In this document: positions 20,257 through 32,464 of the stretch, piece after piece
How the letters are laid out: every line of letters begins with the position of its first letter
Position numbering within the stretch: position 1 is the stretch's first letter
Origin: Aquarana catesbeiana
Taxonomy: Eukaryota; Chordata; Amphibia; Anura; Ranidae
Direction: 5' to 3'
NCBI RefSeq assembly: GCF_042186555.1
Contig: NC_133324.1
Coordinates: 136,451,577-136,515,576, forward strand
Length of the DNA stretch: 64,000 bases
Notes under the pieces: model-generated
What the model saw: the letters and a program-made list of their open reading frames with translations, nothing else
Database searches by the model: none
What the model was told of the DNA's origin: nothing
Program-made: the position numbers and the translations under genes

Positions 20257-20829
20257 TATGTCTTGAATTCTATTCAAATAGCAGGTTGGGACAAAATTTT
20301 AACTTGAAATTAGCTGGCTCATTGATGGCAATGATAAATGTTCTGATAAATGCTTTTTTTTTTCCAGAAATTTTGTATGATTGTTAGAAAGAAAATCTAA
20401 CCTTGTGTGGCCAGCATTGCCCTTGTCCTGGAATGATTTCATCTTACTTTCTGTTGTGTCTATGAGGCAGAAAGTGAAGGTAATTCTACCATATGGGAGA
20501 CAAAGGGCAAAAAACCCTGACAGGAGTTTTAACTATTCCCGCTTCTATCCAGTTCAAAAAGAAAACTATTTGGATTTGCATACTATATACATTACTAACA
20601 ATGAACTTCTCCTATTTGCTAAGTTTTCATCTGTTAAATATACCACTGAAAGTGTTTTGGTTAATCTGTTCAATAAATAAAAAAAATACCTGCTGATCAT
20701 GTAAGGTATCTTGGCATTACAGAATCATTAATCTCTCTATTGTGGAGAATAGTACACAGACTGGATCTGAGTTAGGGGCGGAGATGGGGGGGGGCAACAG
20801 GGCAATTGCCCCCTTCGAGAATGCGGGTG
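20257..20829. other. No feature recognised
   Basis: Two overlapping frames (20,381-20,680 and 20,493-20,696) occur in AT-rich sequence and lack recognisable motifs. Confidence 0.45.
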
Positions 20830-21150
20830 AGAGTGCAAGCAGCTGTCTCCGTGAGTGAGAGAGCGGGTGGCTGGCTCCGCAGGTGAGAGAGTGGATGGGC
20901 CGGGCGCGTGAGAGTCTGAGAGAGCGGGCGGGTGAGAGAGCAGCCGGGCCGGGCAGGTGAGAGTCTGAGAGAGCGAGCGGGCCGGGCGGGTGAGAGTCTG
21001 AGAGAGCGAGCGGGCCGAGCAGGTGAGAGTCTGAGAGAGTGAGCGGGCCGGGTGGGTGAGAGTCTGAGAGAGCGAGCGGGCCGGGCGGGTGAGAGTCTAA
21101 GAGAGCGAGCGGGCCGAGCAGGTGAGAGTCTGAGAGAGCGCGCAGGCTGC
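20830..21150. repeat. GC-rich minisatellite, about 34-base unit
   Basis: Seven to nine units built on GGGTGAGAGTCTGAGAGAGC followed by GAGCGGGCCGGGC. The left units are irregular. Minus-strand Ser/Pro/Arg/Leu-rich frames are translated repeat, not genes. Confidence 0.9.
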
Positions 21151-21312
21151 TGGCCAATCAGGGAGCCGGCAAGCGGGGAAGCAGAGAGATAACATAATTT
21201 CTCACCGCCCACCCTGCATCCCTGCAGTTCCTCCCTCACTGTGAAAGCAGCCGTGGGCAGCAGAGAGATTACATCATCTCTCTGCTGCCTGACTGGTAAT
21301 CTGCTGCCTTAC

Positions 21313-21915
21313 TCTCTGGGACACTGCAAGTGACAATTGTAGCAGGCAAGTGACAATCCGCAACGTGTGGCAGGTTACGTGGCAAGTGACAATCCACATC
21401 TGGTGGCAGGTGACGTGGCAAGTGACAATCCGCATCTGGTGGCAGGTGACGTGGCAAGTGACAATCTGCATCTGGTGACAGGCGACGTGGCAAGTGACAA
21501 TCCGCATCTGGTGGCATGTGATGTGACAAGTGACAATTGTAGCAGGCAAGTGACAATCTGCATCTGGGGGCAGGTGATGTGGCAAGTGACAATCCGCAAT
21601 GTGTGGCAGGCGACGTGGCAAGTGACCGCATCTGGTGGCATGTGATGTGACAAGTGACAATTGTAGCAGGCAAGTGGCAATCTGCAACGTGTGGCAGGTG
21701 ACATGGCAAGTGACAATCCGCAATGTGTGGCAGGCGACGTGGCAAGTGACAATCTGCATCTGGTGGCAGGTGACGTGGCAAGTGACAATTGTAGCAGGCA
21801 AGTGACAATCCGCATCTGGGGGCAGGTGACGTGGCAAGTGACAATCCGCAACGTGTGGCAGGTGACGTGGCAAGTGACAATCCGCATCTGGTAGTAGGTC
21901 GACGCGGCAAGTGAC
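21313..21915. repeat. Minisatellite, about 36-base unit
   Basis: Units alternate CAAGTGACAATCCGCATCTG with GTGGCAGGTGACGTGG. A variant CAATTGTAGCAGG unit recurs about every 240-250 bases, showing higher-order repeat structure. Frames on both strands are repeat read-through. Confidence 0.92.
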
Positions 21916-22293
21916 AAGCTCAGGGCTCCCACTGATTCTGCATTATGGTGAGTTGAACTATTTCATTTTATATAACAATGTAATAATAGAAATAATGCGC
22001 TTCAATCATCCTGACACCATAACAACCATGGTGCCATGGTGATTGAAGCGCCAACACCAGCCATTTCCCCGATAAATTTCCCCCCAAAAAAAATTTCTGA
22101 GTAGTTTAGCAAATGACTTCTGGGAGGACTGATACCACTTTGTCCAATAAAATTCTGTGTGTCAACCCTCAACAAAACTTAGGAGCTGAGTACATTTCTG
22201 GCAGATCAACAGGTATTTTCTGGACTTACGGGGATAAAGCAAGGGGTAATGTGCATGTAGTGCAGGGGTAAAGTGCATTTAAATTTTTCCTCT
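21916..22293. other. No feature recognised
   Basis: Spacer between a minisatellite and a microsatellite. It contains a short inverted pair, GCGCTTCAATC and GATTGAAGCGC, at 21,998-22,051, which gives a 55-base hairpin-like structure. Confidence 0.45.
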
Positions 22294-22294
22294 G

Positions 22295-22341
<47 letters not shown>
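22294..22341. repeat. (CA)n(TA)n microsatellite
   Basis: About 10 CA units run directly into about 13 TA units. Confidence 0.95.
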
Positions 22342-22343
<2 letters not shown>

Positions 22344-23929
22344 TTTATTTTATTTTTTTTACATTTTTTATTAATTTGCATACATTTTAAAAGTTAAGTT
22401 TGACAAATATGACAATACAAAAGGAAAAAGGTTAATGTGTTCATATGAACAATTGTGTAATTGAAAAGTGCTATAATAAAGCATTGCACATTCAAACCAC
22501 AAGTGGATCAGGGCATTAACCCTTTCACTGCCGTATGGACCTACAGAAGTGCCTGCAGGTGGCCAAGTCCGTACGGCTTATGGACCTCATTTCTCCCTCT
22601 CCTTTAGGCTTATGGTCACTTCAATGGCCATAAGCTTATATCAGAATTGTTCAACAGACTCTGCTGAACAATTCTATAACTCTGATCAGCGCATTACAAC
22701 ATTATTTATTAACCCCTACTGTGACCGCCCCCCCCCCCATCCCGCGGCTTCCCTGTCCTCTGCCTTTGCACCTCCGCCACTCCCTTCCATCTAAAACTGC
22801 CCCCCCACTCTCCTCTCCTATCCCCTTCACCCCCCTTCTTACCCCCCAGCACTGACTACCCCACCTCCACCCAATGTGACCCCCCCCCTGCAAACCCGAT
22901 CCCCGCAGCTACCATCATTAGCCAGCATCCGTCCTCTTCCAATCCTGCCTGCTTCAGGTGCTGCATGGGGCTTGGGGGGGATCCAGATGTAACCCCCCGC
23001 CAGTCAGATTGCCCCACAACTGCCCCTGCACCCCCAATCAATGGCCACTCTGAACGGCATCTCTCCTTCTCCTTGCACTGATCTCCGTAATCTGTCAGGC
23101 TGGGGAGCGCGGCGAGGGGGGAGGGGGGAGCGGTGTGGGTGGGGGTAAAGTAGGGGTTAGGGGGGCTTAGTAAACATGTGTTTACTAAGCTCCCCCCCGT
23201 AGTACAGTGCAGTACAGTGGATATAGGCATCGATTGCCCCTATATCCACTGACAGTTGATACATAGTAACCGCGAGTGTTACAGTGTATCAGACTATCAT
23301 TTTATGAATGAATGGTATCTCTATACAGATTCCTCATTCATTCAAGTTAAGTGCTGCAGAGAAAAGGGACTATCTTCAGTCCCTTTCTCTGTCTCAAAAA
23401 AAGAGATACGGGGGTCTGTTTAGACCTCTGATATCTCACCAACCCCCCCCCCCCCCCCAAAAGAAGAATAAAAAAAGTAAAAATGACTGTAAAAAAAATG
23501 TAAAAAGTAAAAACATAAAAAAAACCCCACAAACATAGTAAGACCCCCCCAGGTCTGCCCACACTCACCCCTCCACGGTGATGGTCCCCCCCACATTCAC
23601 CCTTCCACGGTGATGGCCCCCCCGCACTAACCCCTCCATGGCTTCCTCAGCTTCTCCTCCCGGCCAACCTGATCCATCCGGATTGGCCAGGAGGAGAAGC
23701 CCGAAGACAATAGCGAATATTAATTCGCTACTGTCACAAGTGGGTGGGTTCGGGGTGCTCTGCGCCGGGATGCTCTGCGCCCCGAGCCCAACCTTTTTCA
23801 AGCCAATTAGAGCCTCGGGCTCTAATCATGTGGCTTGAAAAAAAAAACTCATACAAATGTATGAGTCCAGCACCCTGCAGGGGGGTGGCGCCCCAGCGCC
23901 TCTAATGAACCGGCCGCTCCTGGTAAGAC
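22342..23929. other. No gene recognised; C-rich repeat-derived stretch
   Basis: Opens with AT-rich sequence. A block from 22,516, AACCCTTTCACTGCCGTATG, resembles the edge of a dispersed frog DNA element. Poly-C tracts occur near 22,728, 22,883 and 23,443. A near-perfect inverted pair, CGGCCAACCTGATCC and GGATTGGCCAGG, lies at 23,660-23,690. Frames here are driven by poly-C and show no domain. Confidence 0.4.
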
Positions 23930-24328
23930 CCCTTTCACATGAAGCAGACTCTGTCAAGCAGATCCACCTGCTCAGCGGGGGATCTGTCTGCTGATCCCCA
24001 CTGAGCAGGCGGATGACAGGTCTGTGTCCGTTCTGCTGATGCAGAGAGGACAAGGAAACAGGCTGCTGTTCTCTATGGGGCAGTTGGATGGAATTGGACC
24101 GCCTGTCCATTTCCATCAGATACTACCCGATCCGATCTGCTAGATGGATGGGGAAGGGAATCCCTATCTGTCTGTTTTTAGCAGACTGGATCGGATGCAG
24201 GCGGGTGTAAACTGACACATGTTCATTTACATCAGTCTCTCCATAGAGAACAATGGGTGGTCCGATTAGGCCCGCCTGAAAAACGGACAGGCAGACCTGA
24301 TTGGTGTGCTTGTGTGAAAGGGGCCTAG
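23930..24328. mobile_element. MITE, AGACCCCTTTCACATG termini
   Basis: AGACCCCTTTCACATGAAGC at the left is matched by TTGTGTGAAAGGGGCCT at the right. The interior has CTCCATAGAGAACAATGGG and its inverted partner near 24,070. No ORF. Confidence 0.75.
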
Positions 24329-24705
24329 GGCCTTGTTCACACAGGGCATACACAGCGTACCTTTACAGGGGTGCACAGGTGTTCCGTGCATCTCTGTGCA
24401 GGCAGTCCCATTGATGTCATTTGGGATGTAGAACCTGCATAAACAGAGCCGTTGCTCACAATTTTACATCCATGTAGGTCCGCATGCATGTCCCTGAGCT
24501 CACACTGTCTGTGTTCGGAGTCATATACCCACACCCACACGGATGTCAGATTGGGAACAGCAGCTGTGCAGCCGTTGCATCCCAATTGACATAAATGGGA
24601 CTGCCTGTACGGGGATACATGGAACACCTGTGCATTCCTTTGTGGGTAAACATGGCCCTCCATGGGCATACACTTTGATATGCCACTTGTGAACGATGCT
24701 TCAGT
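24329..24705. mobile_element. Second MITE abutting the first, CCTTGTTCACACAGGGCAT termini
   Basis: CCTTGTTCACACAGGGCATA at 24,331 and GATATGCCACTTGTGAACGA at 24,677 are imperfect inverted ends. The interior contains the inverted pair GGAACACCTGTGCA and TGCACAGGTGTTCC. Short frames are incidental. Confidence 0.65.
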
Positions 24706-24784
24706 ACTAATTTAGCAGGAATTTTGTAAGTTACGTTGTGTTTATGTACACTATTAATGATTTTAGTGTATTTTTAGTAAAAAT

Positions 24785-25560
24785 AGAGATATGATGAACA
24801 TTTGCGCAATTATTGCGGGGCCCAAAAAATCAGTAGCACTTTTTTTTATTCTACAGGTTCATGTGCTTTTAGAAAATGTCTAGTTTGAGGGGTCTTTTAC
24901 TAATTCTGAAAGCTGTAAGTGAAAAATGGTAATCCGGATTTTTAGAGTAAATTGTTGTTATTTACAGTTTTGGGTATCTTCAGTTTTCACCATTTCACAA
25001 AAAGGTGCAATTTAAAGTGTACAAATATTTGTTATTTATTAAGTCAATACAGTTTTAACTTTTATATGTACTAGGAATTTAGCAGGAATTTTGTACATTT
25101 TGCCATGTATGAATCCACTATTAATGATTTAGTGTATTTTTAGCAAAAATATTGCTTTGTTTAACATTTGCGCAAATATCGTGGGACCTTTAAAATCAAT
25201 AGCACATTCTTTTTATTCTACTGGTCCTTTGCTTTCAGAAAATATATGGTTTGGGGGGGAAGTCTTTCACAAATTCTGAATACTGTAAGGGAAAAATGAA
25301 AACCTTCATATTTTTAGAGAAATTTGTATATTTACATTTTTGCGTACGTTCGATTTTCACCATTTTGCAAAAAGGCACAACATAAAAATTTTAAAATGTT
25401 GTTATTTATTAACTCCATACAGGTTAAGTTATATTTAGTGCACAAATACCGCACGGTCTAAAAAATCAGTAGCACCTTCTTTTTATTCTAGAGGTCATAT
25501 GCTTTCAGAAAATATATGGTTTTGGGGGTCTTTCACAAATTCAACATTGTGTGTGTTTTT
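24785..25560. repeat. Diverged tandem repeat, about 350-base unit, 2.3 copies
   Basis: AATCAGTAGCAC, TTTTTATTCTA, GCTTTCAGAAAATATATGGT, TCTTTCACAAATTCTGAA and TTCACCATTT recur in the same order at about 24,827, 25,192 and 25,467. Copies differ by many substitutions, so the duplication is old. No coding capacity. Confidence 0.75.
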
Positions 25561-27199
25561 AACTTCGTTGTGAAGATTTTTGGACTTTTGCACTTTACAC
25601 ATTGGACTTTTATTTTAATTTTTACACTAATTTTCACACTAAGCTCTTGGATTTTGTATTTGATATTCATCAATTTTTATTAACACTTGGATCCTACATT
25701 ACTGTCGTGAATAATAAGTCAGAATAAGTATGTGCCTTTTTAAGGACAGGTTTCCCGCACAATAATTATTATTGAGTAATTTTTAACGAGGATATTTTTA
25801 AGATACAAAATCAATCTATATGACACAGTCTGTGCATGTGAAACTTATTCACGGAGACGTGTGAGCATACGAAACAGTTATTTATTGGTTGACAAAAACA
25901 AATAATCACATGAAATTAAGATACCGATTGCGTTACATGAACGTCTTGAAAATCAATAAAAACACTTGCAAAAATGGGCGTACCGTCCCTTTGACCTAAT
26001 ACCACCATGATAACTTCTCGGTAGAATCAATAACCTTGTGAACTTGACAATTAAACAGAACGTCTGTATTTCACACGTACAACCGTTACTATGCTGCAGG
26101 TAAGTAAGTGGTTAAAAATGTGAAATAAATTAGACGTTTGTATTGTCAATAAATGTGGCAACTATGCAAAAAAAAATATGATGAAAAATTTGAATCTTTA
26201 GAGAAAAATCTACAAGGCGGTTATTGATTCGGGAGAATGATTATCAATTGTATAATATTCAATACATCAATATTTGAGAGAACATATCAATATTTGAGAG
26301 AACATACAAGATAAAATCAACATGACATAATTACCCATTCCAGGATGGCTACAGTTCCTATTGGCTGGTTACCAGAGTTAAGATGGCTGCCATAGTTTCA
26401 AAATGGATACTCTTAAAGAGGATTTACTTCTTGTGACCTCCAAGTTCTAAGTATTAGGTGTCGAGGAATCTTCATGAATGTAAAGATATGTATTCATGCA
26501 TGGTGCATGAGTGTCAGTCTGGGAGTGTGTGTATCTCCCAGTGTCCCCTCTCAGGGTGGATCCCTGAATTCTCCCCCTGAGCTCTCCTCCTTTCTCCCTC
26601 TGGCATCCTCTTGTCTCTAAATACCATTTCAGATAATAAGACCATAAAAATTATAATGGCTCTGCCCAAAAGGACATGGCTTCTTTCTATTGGTTATAAA
26701 CTTAATCATTTACTTTTCTCGTAAATTTAATGAGTTCAAATAATACCACCTTCAACCACCAGGTGTCTCACATGTGTTTTGAGTCTATCCTTTTAAGTTA
26801 ATACGTTCTATTTTCATGATGTGTATAATGGTAAGGATAGTATATACCTTTAAATATTCTGATAATCGGTCTAATATAAAACACACTCAGTATAATCTTG
26901 ATTAATCACTATTACATAACTTGGTTAGATATATGTATCTCTATAAATGTATCTCTATAAAAATTGGTCTATCTATGAAGACCCCTGTTGTTATATATAT
27001 TAATCAATACTACATAAAAATGATTATCCATCTGGATACCTGTATAATTTCTGGTATCTCCAATTAATATTTTTTTATCTAAGCAAAGGTTACAGTCTTA
27101 TATAGTTATAATCATAATTATATGTTTTTCCTCATACTAATTAGTTTCTTAAAACACTTCTACTTATAAAATCACACTTTCATATACATTTTCTTCATA
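25561..27199. other. AT-rich, no gene recognised
   Basis: No frame above 60 codons and no clear terminal repeats. A short exact duplication, ATCAATATTTGAGAGAACAT, occurs twice at 26,269-26,305. A promoter-like C/T-rich stretch at 26,510-26,620 might belong to an old LTR but no partner is seen. Confidence 0.4.
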
Positions 27200-27640
27200 C
27201 CAAAGTTGTTGGCTCCGCAGATGCCAAAATTATAATATGTCTCTGTGACCTACAATGTCATAGATAGTTTGAAATGACTTCTAATAACCTTATAGATACT
27301 TTTAAAATATTTTTGACTGGCACAAGATTCAACTCTTTCTAACGTGTTGAGATGGACGTTGACCATTCCCACTGGATGTTTAGAGATGACTTGTTTGTCT
27401 AAACCATTCCTAAAAATTCATACAATGGGTTTTGTTAGCCAAGGTGTTAGCTATTTAAACAGCCCTTCATTGAACACAATGGGTTTAGGCCAGGTGAAGT
27501 TATTTCTATGTGAGAATAGTCTGTATAACCTTGTCTCCTATTTTTTCGTTTATTCACTAATACCATGTAAATATCTCCTTGTTTTGTGACGAGAGCAGTC
27601 ATTGTTCCAACGAGTTTTCCTCACAATACAGGCTTGTAAA
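27200..27640 (-). pseudogene. Possible decayed coding remnant, family unknown
   Basis: Minus-strand translation gives two open stretches with a protein-like look, separated by stops. One near 27,615-27,465 contains MTALVTKQGDIYMVLVNK and paired cysteines. One near 27,337-27,195 contains VESCASQKYFKSIYKVI and CGANN. Composition is unlike the surrounding AT-rich sequence and unlike the simple repeats. It might be an old viral or transposon gene, but no motif lets me assign it. Confidence 0.25.
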
Positions 27641-29390
27641 AGTCTTCAATATTTGAAGTAGTAGAAACACTTGGAAAAACATGAGAATGTCTATTTTGTC
27701 CCAAAGGTCTCCAAAAAGGGCAACAGTTCAATTATTGCAGCATCACAGTTCATCTACTTTTTTGAGGCCTAAGCATCTCTCATGTTTCTGCCAGTAAATA
27801 TAAAATATATTTCTTCATAAATTCACAACATTACATTGTCACTACATGTTTATTAGGATGTTCATTATCACTATTAGGATGTTTTGATCACATAGGTTAT
27901 GCGCAGAATCATTTATATAATTTTATATATCATTTTTTTTTTACCTCATTCACTAAGCTAAGGGAAATTTCCAAATTGCAAAGTGAACAGCCTGTCTCCT
28001 TTTAGTAAATCAACCCCTGTCACCCTGGGATTTGGGAGTTGATTTAATAAAACAGTATTTACTGAACTTACAAAATTTTTAATTTGCAAGAAAATTTTTC
28101 ACTTAGCTTAGTAAATGTGGTGAAAATTTGCTCTACAGAGAATACCCAATTATGTGCAAAGAATATTTAAAAAAAATTATTTAAAAAAAAAAGTGAACAG
28201 TCTATACTTTCTTAGTAAACAACCCTATTATCCCAGAATCTTAAGTTCGGTTCATATGTGTGGTGCGTAAATATGGGTTTTAGGTGCATTACCATTGAAC
28301 TCTTTATAACGTTTGATTCGATTAAAGCTCCTAAACGCCATAACCTGACAAAAGATAAGTAAAAAAAGAAAGTAATTCAAAGAAGTAATGTACATTGTGA
28401 TCCTGCTGCTTCTATATTATATGCGGTAAGTATAATGTTTTTACTGCCAAATCACAAGTTTCCAAATTTGTACTTATTATGGCAACAGAGTTTAGCACTA
28501 CCCCCAGGGTAGCGCTGTTTTGTGATTTCTCTACACACCTGAAGGCAATGCACCTTGCTCACCCAGCACCTTTTGACACACCTTGAGCTATTTCAAAGAA
28601 TTTATTAGGCCAAACATAGCCTAAAAGAAGAGATGTTTAGCAATTGTACTTATACAAACAATGAATAAGACAATCACCTTGCTCTGAGTGATATGGTCAA
28701 ACTCCTTTGGTAGTCTGACTAACAGTAATTAACAGAACTGAACTGCATTTACCTAGAAATAGTATATAAAGACAGTCAGTCCTAACTTGTCCCGCTTTTA
28801 TCTCACTGGCCAGTGACTGATGTAGAAAGCTGTTGACCAGCAAAGTTTGGGCCCTTGAAAAAAGCACAGCAGTTCCCAGCAGACAAAAATTAACTTGCAT
28901 AATGTTAGTCTCTTACAAGACCCTGGGCACCCCCTTCTGGGTCTCCGGACGTGTGCTGTGATTTAGTAAAAGTCAAGTTCAAGACAGACAGGGATAGAAG
29001 TTCTGTAAACTCTCTCTTTCAGTCCTGCTGGGACAGTCCCTCTTTTCCTTCCTTACAAGCGGTGAGAGTGCTGTCTAGTACACTGTGATCACAACAGGCA
29101 TCCAAATCACACCTCACCATGCACCATGAGCAGTCTCTCTTCCAACTGTGGTCAGCTATGGCAGAGTTCCATTTGAGCCAGCAGTAGCCCAGTCTGTTAC
29201 GTACAAGATCAGAGACTGAAATGACAAGGTAGGTCTCTCTTGTATCTCCAGCCCAGGTCCCACTAAAGATGGAGCAGAGTGTTTCCAGGGACAGGAGGAA
29301 CACTAGTGCAGGCAGGTGTCAATAGAAGTGCTTACAGCAGGTGATGCGGTCCCAGACAGGTGGATCAAAACATCAGGTCAGAAACAGTAA
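27641..29390. other. No gene recognised
   Basis: AT-rich. A pair of AGTAAATCAACCCC and CTTAGTAAA-type words near 27,955-28,220 suggests a small decayed inverted-repeat element. From 28,480 to 29,390 there are only short frames without domains. Confidence 0.4.
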
Positions 29391-29828
29391 TGCCCTGTAC
29401 ACACGATCGGACATCGATCAGACATTCCGACAACAAAATCCATCAGATTTTTTTCCAACGGATTTTGGGCCAAACTTGTCTTGCATACACACGGTCGCAC
29501 AAAGTTGTTGGAAAATCTGATCGTTCTGATCGTTACGGTGACGTAAAACACGTACGTGGGACTATAAACGGGGCAGTAGCCAATAGCTTCCATCTCTTAA
29601 TTAATTCTGAGCATGCGTGGCACTTTGTGCGTCGGATTTGTGTACACACGATCGGAATTTAAATGATCGGATTTTGTTGTCGGAAAATTTTATATCCTGC
29701 TCTCAAACTTTGTGTGTTGGAAATTCCGACGGAAAAAGTCCGATGGAGCCCACACATGATCGGAATTTCCGACAACACAATCCGATCACACTTTTTCCAT
29801 AGGAAAATCCGACCGTGTGTACAGGGCA
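29391..29828. mobile_element. MITE, TGCCCTGTACACACGATCGG termini
   Basis: TGCCCTGTACACACGATCGG at the left matches ACCGTGTGTACAGGGCA at the right, with a TA following the right end. It belongs to the same terminal-sequence family as the MITE at 13,075. Interior words GATCGGAATTT and CCGACAACA repeat in both orientations. No ORF. Confidence 0.8.
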
Positions 29829-30250
29829 TAACTGTGCACAGAGATCCAGCCAAAGTTAAAGGGGCACTCCGCATGGGCTGCAGGTTCCAGATGAAGGTAT
29901 GTCAGAGCTCCCAGTAGACTAGAGACAGGAGCTCACTGTGGTAAGCAGAGCTGATACAGATGACAGCCAGGTAGGCACTTGAACCAGATGTAGGAACAGA
30001 GCCAGGAACAGAAGTGTGGAGACAGGGATAGCCAAGGTCAGCAGCAGGCAAGCAGCGAGGTACAGAATCATAAGACAAAGACGTGGTCAGGAATGGAGCT
30101 GGGGTCAGAAACTGGCAACAAGGCAGAATCAGTATCCAAGTTCCGGTCAGAGGTAAGCCAGGTCAGCAACAAGAGAACAAGCAGAGTAGTATCAGGACGC
30201 AGGGAATAGCAAAAAGACCAGTCAGCACTTAAACATGAGCAGGAGCACCC
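29829..30250. other. Purine-rich non-coding stretch
   Basis: Repeated AGGTCAGCA, AGGAACAGA and GGTCAGAAAC words give the look of an old dispersed repeat. No ORF. Confidence 0.4.
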
Positions 30251-30714
30251 TTAAAGCGGTTGCATACCCCCACTGAAAAAAATTGTTTTTAAAAACAAAA
30301 CAAAAAAACCTGTAAGGCAAAGGCACAATGAGCTAGTATGCAGCGAATACTAGCTCATTATGAAATACCTTGGAGCGAGGCCTTGGCATCTCATCCCGGT
30401 CCACGCCGAGAGAGCTCACATGTTCCCTCTGCGTTTCTTCCGGGTTCGCAGCTCCAGCGCTGTGAGTGGCTGGAGCCACGATTACGTCACTCCTGCGCAT
30501 GCGGGCAGGAGTCTTCTTCCCGGCAAGGTCCTGCAGCGTCTGCCGGACCTTCAGCCGGGCCTTCACAGTGCAAGCGTTGCTGACGTCAGCGGCTGCATGC
30601 AAAGTGAATATAAACCATACAGGTTTAGGAGATATTAATTTTATTTACAGGTAAGCCATATTATAGGCTTATCGGTAGATAAAAATAACAAAAAAGGGTA
30701 TACAACCGCTTTAA
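30251..30714. mobile_element. TTAA-ended MITE, TTAAAGCGGTTGCATACCC termini
   Basis: TTAAAGCGGTTGCATACCC is matched by GGGTATACAACCGCTTTAA, with TTAA at both edges. The interior is GC-rich. Frames at 30,333-30,654 on both strands are not coding. Confidence 0.85.
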
Positions 30715-31966
30715 CTAGCTCGTCTGGTGCCAACATGCACAAAGTGCACGCCCATGCTCATTGTGCATGCGTGTGCACTTTTCTCCTATGAATTCTGCGC
30801 GCATGCACATTTCTGTGAGTCAAACGTTTGATTATTATTCTCTGACACAGTCTTTTTTCACACCTCTCCAGCTTTAAGAATATCATCTAATTTCCTCTCA
30901 GCGGCCTGCAGCCCCTGTCTCCTTGCTCTGTTAATGCTCTGCATCAGCCAATCACCGTCCTCCAGAGTGGAATCACACTAAGCCAAGATTGCCCCTGCAC
31001 TGGAGACACTCCATAGATGAGCATTACAAAGTGGTCTTTTTAAATATGGCTGCTGCACTTTGATATTAATGAATATTCACTTTAACCCTGTCCACACTGC
31101 AGAAGGATAATACAGCAGTTGTAAAGGAAGAAGTTCTGCAGCAGTTATCAGCTACAGTCCAGAATACAAGATTTTGGTACAAATGATCAATTTGTGTCAC
31201 TGTGAGCATTCTCATCTTTTCCAGCTCTTGCACTGTCCTGGATCTTCTCTGGCTACCTTCTTATGGGGCATTTAAGGCTTGTTCACAGCTTAGTACCGAA
31301 AAAAAATGGGTCTAAGGTCATGTTTACACTTGCAGCCTGGGGCAGTGGAAACATGCAGCTAAGGTGCGTTTTTATTGCCCTTAAACCACCCCCCCTTAAG
31401 CTGCAAAGGCCAGTGCCAGTGGTGTACGCATGCCAGGGCCACTGCGCTTTCCTTCATATAATACAAAGCCTTCTGCGAAGGAGGGGAGGGCAGAGTGACT
31501 GCAAGTTCCAGTGCTGCAATACCAAAGACCTCCATTCACCAGGATAGACAGAAGCTTTAAATGTTTTTTCCCAAGTGGCAAAATGAGCAGAATGAGCTCT
31601 TAGTGCCCTTATCACTACAAGAAGAAGTTCTAGATGACATGGTCTGTAGGTGCAACAATATTTTTTTGTGCTGCTGGAGCTTATAAAGATTGTTCTCCAT
31701 TAATACTTACAATGGCTCAGAATTGTGATGAGTGGGCCTACTAACTAATAGTAAGGTCCAGAGGTATAAAGCTGGCCACACACTCAATGATTTTTGGCCA
31801 GTTCCAGATAAACCAGACAAAATTTGCTTTCAGTGTAGCCCTGCTGGCACCCTCCTTCCTGAAACCTGATTGTTTTTATCACTATCTCAGTTGTGTTTTA
31901 AATATGAATGAAAAAACTATGCAAAATCTTATAATCCTATTTTGTAAATTGCAATATATGTAAAGG
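30715..31966. other. No gene recognised
   Basis: Contains a short inverted pair built on TGCACAAAGTGCACG and CATTGTGCATG near 30,735. A frame of 94 codons at 31,263 has no domain and crosses a poly-C tract. Confidence 0.4.
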
Positions 31967-32326
31967 GGGGACCCTTGAGGTGATGTTACTTTGGATTCGG
32001 GTCCTTGTCCGCCAGGACACACAGACTCTGGGAACCCTGTGTATGCCATATTGGAAATGGTGACTGGGCATGGAGTCACATCGACTGCTTTAAGGGATTG
32101 ATTAATTAGCTCATGTTAATTAGGTTTCTGGTTACAGTTCTTATTGTAAGCCTGCTGTATATATTTGTGTGTCATCTCAAATAAATGAGTCCATTATCAG
32201 CAGCTAAACAAGTATCGTCTTGTTTTGTGCTTGTAAGCGGTTGGAACATCTGATATCTATATTCAGACTGGGAGGAAGCGGTATATGACGAAAGCACTCA
32301 AGCAGAGTTTGGGACATTCCGTTACA
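31967..32326 (+). mobile_element. Outer element 5' LTR, truncated and internally deleted
   Basis: Aligns with 44,549-44,650 and then with 44,997-45,258. It lacks the first 117 bases of the LTR and an internal block of about 345 bases. It contains CAAATAAATGAG (AATAAA near 32,181) and ends GGGACATTCCGTTACA. Confidence 0.8.
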
Positions 32327-32327
32327 T

Positions 32328-32345
32328 TGGTGGCAAGCAGTGGGA
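32328..32345 (+). other. Primer binding site of the outer element
   Basis: TGGTGGCAAGCAGTGGGA follows the LTR edge after one base. It begins with the TGG expected of a tRNA-complementary site, but I cannot name the tRNA. Confidence 0.5.
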
Positions 32346-32464
32346 TGCTTCCTGCAGTCTGGGACATCCAAACCTCCACCTGGATTCAAGGTCCAGATAG
32401 CAGGAGAGGAGAGGTACAGATACCAGCCGCCATGGAAGAGGAATTCAGAAGGAGGTTGTGAGAG

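Noticed and set aside
20717..21932. Ser/Pro/Arg-rich and His/Cys-rich frames resembling structural proteins
   Set aside because: Translated minisatellites; the residue period equals the DNA unit.
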